Shown here: positions 57,653 through 64,000 of the stretch, piece by piece
Layout of the letters: each line of letters begins with the position of its first letter
Position numbering within the stretch: the stretch's first letter is position 1
Assembly: GCA_025201345.1 (NCBI GenBank)
Contig: JAIXMG010000004.1
Location: 1,178,001-1,242,000, forward strand
Direction of reading: 5' to 3'
DNA: 64,000 bases
Source: Thamnidium elegans
Taxonomy: Eukaryota; Mucoromycota; Mucoromycetes; Mucorales; Mucoraceae
Notes under the pieces: model-generated
What the model was told of the DNA's origin: nothing
Seen by the model: only the letters and a program-made list of their open reading frames with translations
The model's database searches: none
Translations under genes and position numbers: made by a program

Positions 57653-60636
57653 ATGGAAACAGTTTCACAACAAGTTCAAGAAAGACCTGCAGAGGACTTT
57701 TTGACAACACCTAATCTTATACTTTTGGCGTCATCATCATCTACTTTAGCTGAGCGTAGACGATTACCCAGTTCTCCCGAGAAACTTAAACTTTATAGTC
57801 AAATAAAGAATAATAACCAAACTACTTTACAGCCTGAAGTTTTACAGAGGTTGCAAGAAGAGAATGCCAAATTACCTACACAGGTATTTTTTTTTTTAAA
57901 AAAAAATTATTTTTATGATTTCCCACATAATACAAACACGTTTTTTACTTTTATAATAGGACTCTGAAGAATTCATGTTAGCTCACCTTGAAAGACAAAA
58001 TGCACTTTTGAACGCCGATCCAAAGTCTATCTGTATTGAATCCAACCGTTTGCAGGCAGACTTTACCACGTTACGTAACTTGGTAACAGATGCCACATTT
58101 TCACCTACTAGCAACAAAAACTATGAAGATACTATTCAAGCCATGTTAACCAAGACACCTTTAAAACCAAGTGATATTACTGATTTTGAACCAGATTGGG
58201 ATTTTTGGCAAACGATCGTACAAGATTTTTCGACAGCAGTTAAAAAGTTACCTCATTTGTTGGCAGCTAAATTACGTTGTGGTGGTATCCCTCATCGTAT
58301 TCGTGGTGTCATTTGGCAAGCCATGTCTCAATCGAGTTCGCTTAATTTGGAATCTTTGTACTCAGCTCTGTGTCAAAATGAATCCTCGTATGAACGTGTT
58401 ATTCAACGTGATCTGTCTCGTACCTTTCCCCAGTTGGAAATGTTTAAGGATGATGGAGGTGAAGGGCAGTTGGCTATGGGTAGGGTATTGAAAGCTTATA
58501 GTTTGTATGATGCGCATGTAGGATACTGTCAGGGGCTTGCATTCTTGGTTGGCCCTTTACTAATGACTGTAAAGTATATATATATATATACAGGCGATCT
58601 TTTTTCTTTGTACTTACTGCTTTATTTTATCATTTGTGTAGATGCCTGAAAATCAATCATTTTGTGTTTTTGTCAGGTGAGGTTTTTTTATACTAATCTA
58701 TAACAGTCTTAAAAAAACTAACACGAAAAAAAATTTTTTTTTTAGACTGATGGAAACTTATGAAATGAGAACAATGTTCACACTCAATATGGAAGGATTA
58801 CACCTTCGTCTTTTCCAATTCCAAACATTGTTATCTCAACTGTGCCCTCGTCTTGATGCTCACTTGACTAAACACTCTATTCATACAGCCATGTATGCAT
58901 CCCAATGGTACCTTACTTTATTCGCTTACTCTTTCCCTATTTCTTTGGTTCTGCGTATCTATGATTTAGTCTTTGCCGAAGGAGCAGTTGAAACTATTAC
59001 TAGAGTTGCAGTTGCTATGATGCAAAAGAATCAAGATGTGCTTTTGGAGATGGATGATTTTGAACAGTTAATGATGTACTTGAGTTCTCGTAAACTATAT
59101 CAAGATGCTTATGAATCTGATGCAGAGGCGGTGATTCGAGATACTATGGCGCTTAGTACTGTTATTACCAAGCAAAAGATGGATAATATTGCAGAAAGTT
59201 ATCATCAAGATATTGAACAAGAAAAGATCCGTGCTCAACAAGTTTTAGCAATGAAATTTGATTCTAGTAATAATAATAAGAAGAGAGAATCTTGGTTTTC
59301 TTGGAAACAACAAGAAGAAAAGGTTGAAAAACAAGATAGAACGATTCCTATTTTACACGAACAAATTGAAGATTTAGTTACAGAATTGTCTAGACTACAA
59401 AAGGAAAATTTAACAATCTCTGAAGCTTTAATGGTTAAACAAATGAGAGAAATTGAATTATTGACAGAACGTGATCAATTGTTACAAAGAAATACAAATT
59501 TAGAAACAAAGTTTGTACAACATCAACCTAGTCCAGTTGAATCAGTTGATGGAGATATTGAAGATGATAAAAAATTGGAATTAATTCAACAAAAGCAAGT
59601 TGAATTTAAGGGGTTTGTTGATTCTTTAAAATTAAGTGGTGAATTTGGTACATTAATCGCTGGTGCGCTTGAACCTGTTACAAAACCAATTGAACCTGTT
59701 GCTACTACTACTGTTGTTGTTGTTAGTGAAGATGATAAAAAAGAAAGTTTTGATGATGTAACATCAGAACTTGTTTCTATCAAGTTAGCTAATTTTGAAA
59801 TGGGATTAAAATATCAAAGTTTATGTCAAGAACATGAGCAATTAAAGAGAACTTTAGGTACATCAAATCAAGATCAACTTTCACTTGTAAATAAAATTGT
59901 TGGTTTACAAGGTAAAATTGAATCACTTGAATTAGATAAAGAACAATTAATACAAGAACGTGATGAATTATTGGACGAAAATGATGAACTTGAACAAAAA
60001 ACTTTGGCAACAAAAAAGACCTGTGCTGATTTACAACTCGAAAAACTTGAATTGGATAACAATTGTCTAGATTTAAATAAAAAAGTAAAACAACTTGAAG
60101 AACAACGTAGTGAATATTTAATGCCTAGAGGTTCTTTTACTGAAGAAGTACTTGCTGCACATCAAACATTATTTTGCCAAGCTCCTGCTATGAACCGTCG
60201 TCATACTTTACAAACATTACCAACTTTAAATGATGAATATCAAACAAAATATATTGAAAGTGATTTACGTTGTAGAGAACTTGAAAAATTGTTGGCTGAA
60301 ACTAAATATAGATTAGTTGAATATGAAACAGCTGGTAGTACCGCTTCTACTTCTCCTAGAGGTTCTTTACAACAAAATAGAAGACCTAATTCTGGTATTC
60401 ATACTAAAAGAAGTTCTCTTTCCATGCTTGTAAAGGTCAACGCAAATACTTCAAATGGTCCTCATTCTCCTCCTTATACTGATTCAAGAGAATCTACTGA
60501 TAGTACAAGATCAACTACTTCTACTTCAAGTGGCTTACAACAAAAGAGATCTAGTGTTTATTCTAGATTCTTGAACGCTTTAGGTACTGGCCCTCTAACA
60601 GAAGAAGCTCAAGAATTAACAGAAGAGTCCAAATAA
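57653..60636 (+). CDS. TBC-domain Rab GTPase-activating protein, Gyp5-like
   Basis: Accelerates GTP hydrolysis by a Rab GTPase in vesicle traffic. Four exons (57653-57883, 57960-58568, 58642-58676, 58746-60636) give 921 aa. The TBC domain spans about 175-400: the catalytic arginine finger is Arg192 in IPHRIRGVIWQAM and the glutamine finger is Gln268 in VGYCQGLAFLVGPLL; later TBC blocks are TMYASQWYLTLFAYSFP-like and LVLRIYDLVFAEG. A long coiled coil follows (about 540-780, Glu/Leu/Gln-rich) and a Ser/Thr-rich tail. This TBC plus coiled-coil design is that of Gyp5/EVI5-like GAPs acting on Ypt1/Rab-type GTPases at the Golgi. The third exon is 35 nt. Target specificity is inference. Confidence 0.92.
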
Positions 60637-60895
60637 TGACGACGAGTGTACTTTATTATTATTTTTCTTATTTTATTACCATTTATATTCCATACCCTAT
60701 CCTTCTTTTTTTACATACAAAAAAAAAAAAAAAAAAAATATATTTCTCTCCTCCCCCCCAATTATAATTATATATTTGTTGCTGCTGATAAAAAAAAAAA
60801 AAAAAAAAAAAAAAAAACTATAAATGAAGGTGTAGAAAATCGACTATTTCTTTCTTTCTTTTTTCTTTATCTAACTAAATATCTCTTTCCTATAT

Positions 60896-61925
60896 ATGTT
60901 GGAGGTTAACTCAATTATTCCTTCTGATAATGTTCATGCAACTCAAACACGCCAAGCTTTACATCAATTTAAAAAATTGACTAGTGACTTGAATGGTTGG
61001 GATTTAACTCTGGAAGAAGATAACGTTAAACTCTACAAGAAGAAATTAGATGATGTTAATTTACCTCCACTTGTACGTGGTGATACAGTATTAACTGATC
61101 TTCCTGCTGGTTGTACACCTTTAGCTGTTGCTACTGTAGCAACTTTACCCGGTTGTCGTAAAATTTGTGAGTTTTGTTCCTGTTGTTGTTTTTGTTGTTT
61201 ATTTATTTATTAACATCTATAAAAGGGGATGATAAGTTCGAAGTTTCTAAAGTACTTGATTACTATACCCGTTATGAATCATTATTCTGGGTTAAATTAA
61301 AAGCACCTTGGCCTATCAGGTAAACAAAAAAAAAAAACTGCCATTAAATTACTAGACTAACATTTTTAAATTAAGTCCTCGTGATTTTGCTGGCACAACT
61401 ATTCGAGATGTTGAACCTGAAACTGTTCACTGCTCAGTGGTTTCTGTCAAAGATAAGGATATACCTGATACACCAAGGACTGTGCGAGGAGAACTTATTG
61501 TATCCGGTTGGAAATTATTTAATTGCGATCAAGGTATTGGTATTACTTATGTTAGTCAAGTTGATTTGGCAGGTTCGCTTCCAAGCGCATTTTTAAAAAA
61601 ACTGTTGCTTCAAATTCCTTTATGCGCTGGTAAAGTACGTGATTATATTAGTACGTATGGTTTTGTACCTACCACCGTTATTGGTCGAGCTCAATTTAAA
61701 GGAGAAGAATTCGATCATGATGCGAGAACTTATACCCTGGAATTAAATGGCGACGGTAATGGAATTGCTGAAACTTTATGTTCCGAAAGAATGTATAAAG
61801 ATGGTATTCAGGTTCATTTGGAAGGTTCAGCTGAAATGGTTCAAGATAGTGACAATAATCATAATCCTCGTATCGTACTAAACAATATTAAAGGACCTAT
61901 TAAACTTGTCATTAAAAAGAAATAA
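60896..61925 (+). CDS. START-domain lipid-transfer-like protein
   Basis: Three exons (60896-61166, 61226-61319, 61376-61925) give 304 aa. The protein is nearly all one START/SRPBCC-type helix-grip fold: LNGWDLTLEEDNVKLYKKK, WDDKFEVSKVLDYYTRYESLFWVKLKAPWPISPRDFAG, TVHCSVVSVKDKDIPDTPRTVRGELIVSGWKLF and ITYVSQVDLAGSLPSAFLKKLLLQIPLCAG. These follow the pattern of StAR-related proteins that bind a lipid in a hydrophobic cavity. No signal peptide or membrane segment is visible. Ligand and location are unknown. The donor at 61167 is GTGAGT; the other is GTAAAC. The ATG lies close to the preceding Rab-GAP 3' end (259 bp) on the same strand. Confidence 0.85.
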
Positions 61926-62057
61926 AAAAATAAAAAACCGGATAAAATGTTTATCATTTTCATACAAAAAATTCATTTTTTTTATTTTTGTTACAAAAAA
62001 AGGGAATCGTGGGGTGGAATATACAATCTTTTTTATCGGTTGCCTTTTTTTCTTTTT

Positions 62058-63023
62058 TTAAGAAGAATATTCTTCTAAATTATTCAATACCCATCCAACT
62101 TTCCATGGTCTATCACAAACCCAGTACTTTGGACTGCAATAAAAGTTTTCAATTTCGTCATCAAGTGTAACAGTTCTATGGCGACGCATATTATCAATAT
62201 GTTGTAAAGCTTTTCTTTTTTCTTCTTTACAGAACACCCAACGACAGTTTCTACAGACACTTCCACCACTTTTATTGTATCTAATAATATATATATATTA
62301 ATAACAAAATAATACTTTATTTAACCGAGCTCTTTACCGAAGTCCACATTTGTTACAAAGATATACATAAGGTCTATCTTTATCATAAAATACTTGTTGA
62401 GATTCGAAAGGCCAATCAAATGCTTTTCGCATACACCCATCTGAATTCTCATTACAAGCTTGACAAGGACCTTTTGGTTTAGATGGTCTACCAGTATAAG
62501 ATCGATCACTTTTTTGTTTCTTTCGATTCTGTGATTGTAATATGTCGTCTTGTTTTCTCTTTTTTGGTAAATTTGATTCTTTCGGTAAATTTGACTCTGT
62601 TTGTTCCGCGATCAATCGATCATGGTGTTGAGTTTTAGTTGTAGTATTAGTAAGCTGCGGTAATATGATATAACTTGGTTTTCTGGTTCTTTTGACTGGC
62701 CTTAAACTACGCGCATAAGCGATTTTTTTTCGAAGTGTAGAAAGGATCGATGATTGACCACAGACGATCTTGGATCGTAAGGTATCTGGTCGTGTACTAC
62801 GTATATTATGTGTTAGTTGAAAAACTACACTGGTATCTATAGAAGATACTGATGGTGACTTATGAGGTATCGATTTTCGAGGTGATGGTAGTGATGGCGA
62901 CCGACAGTGTGAATCACTATCTTCTTCTGAATCGTGGACTAAGTCAGGTGGAGAGAACGGTGACAAGTGTTCTGGTTTATTTTTTGTCTGTGATATAAAA
63001 GATGACATATGTATTAAACTCAT
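62058..63023 (-). CDS. GATA-like zinc-finger protein
   Basis: Two exons (63023-62338 and 62280-62058) give 302 aa. A Ser/Pro-rich N-terminal part and basic segments (KKRKQDD, NRKKQK) lead to a C-terminal zinc-binding region: GRPSKPKGPCQAC, then about 32 residues, then LCNKCGLRYNKSGGSVCRNC. CNKCGLRY strongly recalls the second half of a GATA finger (CNACGLxY), and GRPSKPKGP is an AT-hook-like basic patch. The spacing between cysteine pairs is longer than the 17-20 residues of standard GATA fingers and there is an extra Cys (DGC) in the loop. The intron falls inside the finger after CGLR. Likely nuclear DNA-binding protein; targets unknown. Confidence 0.75.
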
Positions 63024-64000
63024 TAATAATAATTATAATAAAGAGAGAAAGTGAGAGAAAGCGAGAGAAAAAAAATTTAAACCAAGTTTTATACAGCAAA
63101 ATGGGGGGTTGAAACAGTGGGCGGATCAAGAAGGATTATTGTTATTTTTATTAACCGCTCCGAAAAAGCTCATCTCATACACACGCGCACAATCATTAAT
63201 TTCATTTAACATTATGCTGCTTGTTTGTATTAAAATTACGCAGAGAGAAATTAGTTTAGTATCTTCAAAAAAATGTATATTATTGAGGGGGGTTCTGATC
63301 TATCATCGTTTATCCGTTTTATAATTAATCCGAAAACCGGCTACTAGAATTATCAAGTTGATATTTTAGCCGGTTCCTTACGAATAATAAGCCTAATTAT
63401 CGCGATAGACTGCTGCAAAAGTAATGGTTCTTTTTTTTTTCGCAGAAGTGAAATAATTTTGCATTAAAAGTATTCAGTGAAACTTTGGTTCCAAACTTGG
63501 CTTATAGATCTCCGATCTTTTTTTAACCTGTTGCCTATATAGATACAATTAAAGTAATCGTATAATGTAGATGACGTGTTGGTACATACAAAGGATTTAG
63601 TTTTGATAGATTAAGGTCTCGTTGGTTTTTTTAATGCGGTAAGATTCCTTTTTTTTTAAAAAAAAAAAATACCAGATATCCGGTCAGATTAATATGTTAA
63701 ACAGATCCTTTTTTTTTAAAAAAAAAAGCTAGGAGTAAGGTATATTTCAAGTTTCAGCCTCTTTTTTTTTGTCATACATAAAGAAATGATTGAAAGGACA
63801 TTCTGAAAGTGTCAATATTACCAGTAACACACATATAATATGGGATCTTCATCCTCCCCCCCCCCCCCCTCCGTTGTTTACGTATACAGGACCACAAGAA
63901 AAAGAAAGAAAACAACTTTTGGTTCGAGTTATGCACATATAAAATACTAGATACGTACTTACTTTTTCTTTCTCTGATTCCCACACGGAAAGAGAATGTG
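63024..64000. other. Intergenic to window end
   Basis: About 1 kb upstream of the zinc-finger gene. Contains GAGAGA near 63041-63070, two T9A10-type palindromes at about 63649-63669 and 63709-63727 with similar GATCC/GATTCC flanks, and a C run near 63857-63868. No gene is seen. Confidence 0.5.

Overview
This window is AT-rich nuclear DNA from a filamentous fungus, most likely an early-diverging one of the Mucorales type. The evidence is dense genes with many 50-100 nt GT-AG introns, frequent CTAAC-like branch points, long poly(A)/poly(T) runs inside introns, paired velvet-domain regulators, and a full eukaryotic housekeeping set. No bacterial operon features, rRNA, tRNA or CRISPR array were seen. 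Gene models below were built by joining exons across GT-AG introns and checking that every junction keeps the frame.

Layout. 1-353: 5' end of the uL2 ribosomal protein gene (minus). 1830-3676: a decayed multi-stop ORF. 4813-5937: transaldolase, with an 18-bp minisatellite upstream. 6573-9507: MCM2. 9534-10370: a SAM methyltransferase (minus, convergent with MCM2). 10819-11619: a Crz1-type zinc-finger factor (minus). 13154-13492: small 112-aa protein. 14623-17630: 11-exon Rho-GEF. 18231-21280: Csc1/TMEM63 channel. 22169-22926: a foldback MITE-like element. 23655-24120: CYSTM-like cysteine-rich protein. 25870-26079: 69-aa membrane protein. 26190-29078: ten-exon beta-propeller/coiled-coil protein of uncertain identity. 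29166-31599: Prp40. 31600-36302: gene-poor stretch with decayed ORFs. 36303-43454: a same-strand run of MMM1, PMC1-type Ca2+ ATPase and FCP1. 45891-46130: small secreted cysteine-rich protein. 47236-48472: thioredoxin reductase with an apparent alternative mitochondrial start. 50195-51958: GT49-like type II membrane protein. 52182-53211 and 56154-57382: two velvet genes on either side of threonyl-tRNA synthetase. 57653-60636: TBC Rab-GAP. 60896-61925: START-domain protein. 62058-63023: GATA-like zinc finger.

Functional themes are mostly unlinked housekeeping (translation, replication licensing, splicing, RNA polymerase II CTD dephosphorylation, pentose phosphate pathway, redox), with a loose membrane/calcium theme (Crz1-like factor, vacuolar-type Ca2+ pump, stress-gated channel, ER-mitochondria tether). 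The most interesting leads are the unidentified propeller protein at 26190-29078, the foldback element at 22169-22926, the velvet gene pair, the two in-frame starts of thioredoxin reductase, a stopless intron hidden inside the methyltransferase ORF, and a start codon that forms its own 3-nt coding exon in MCM2.
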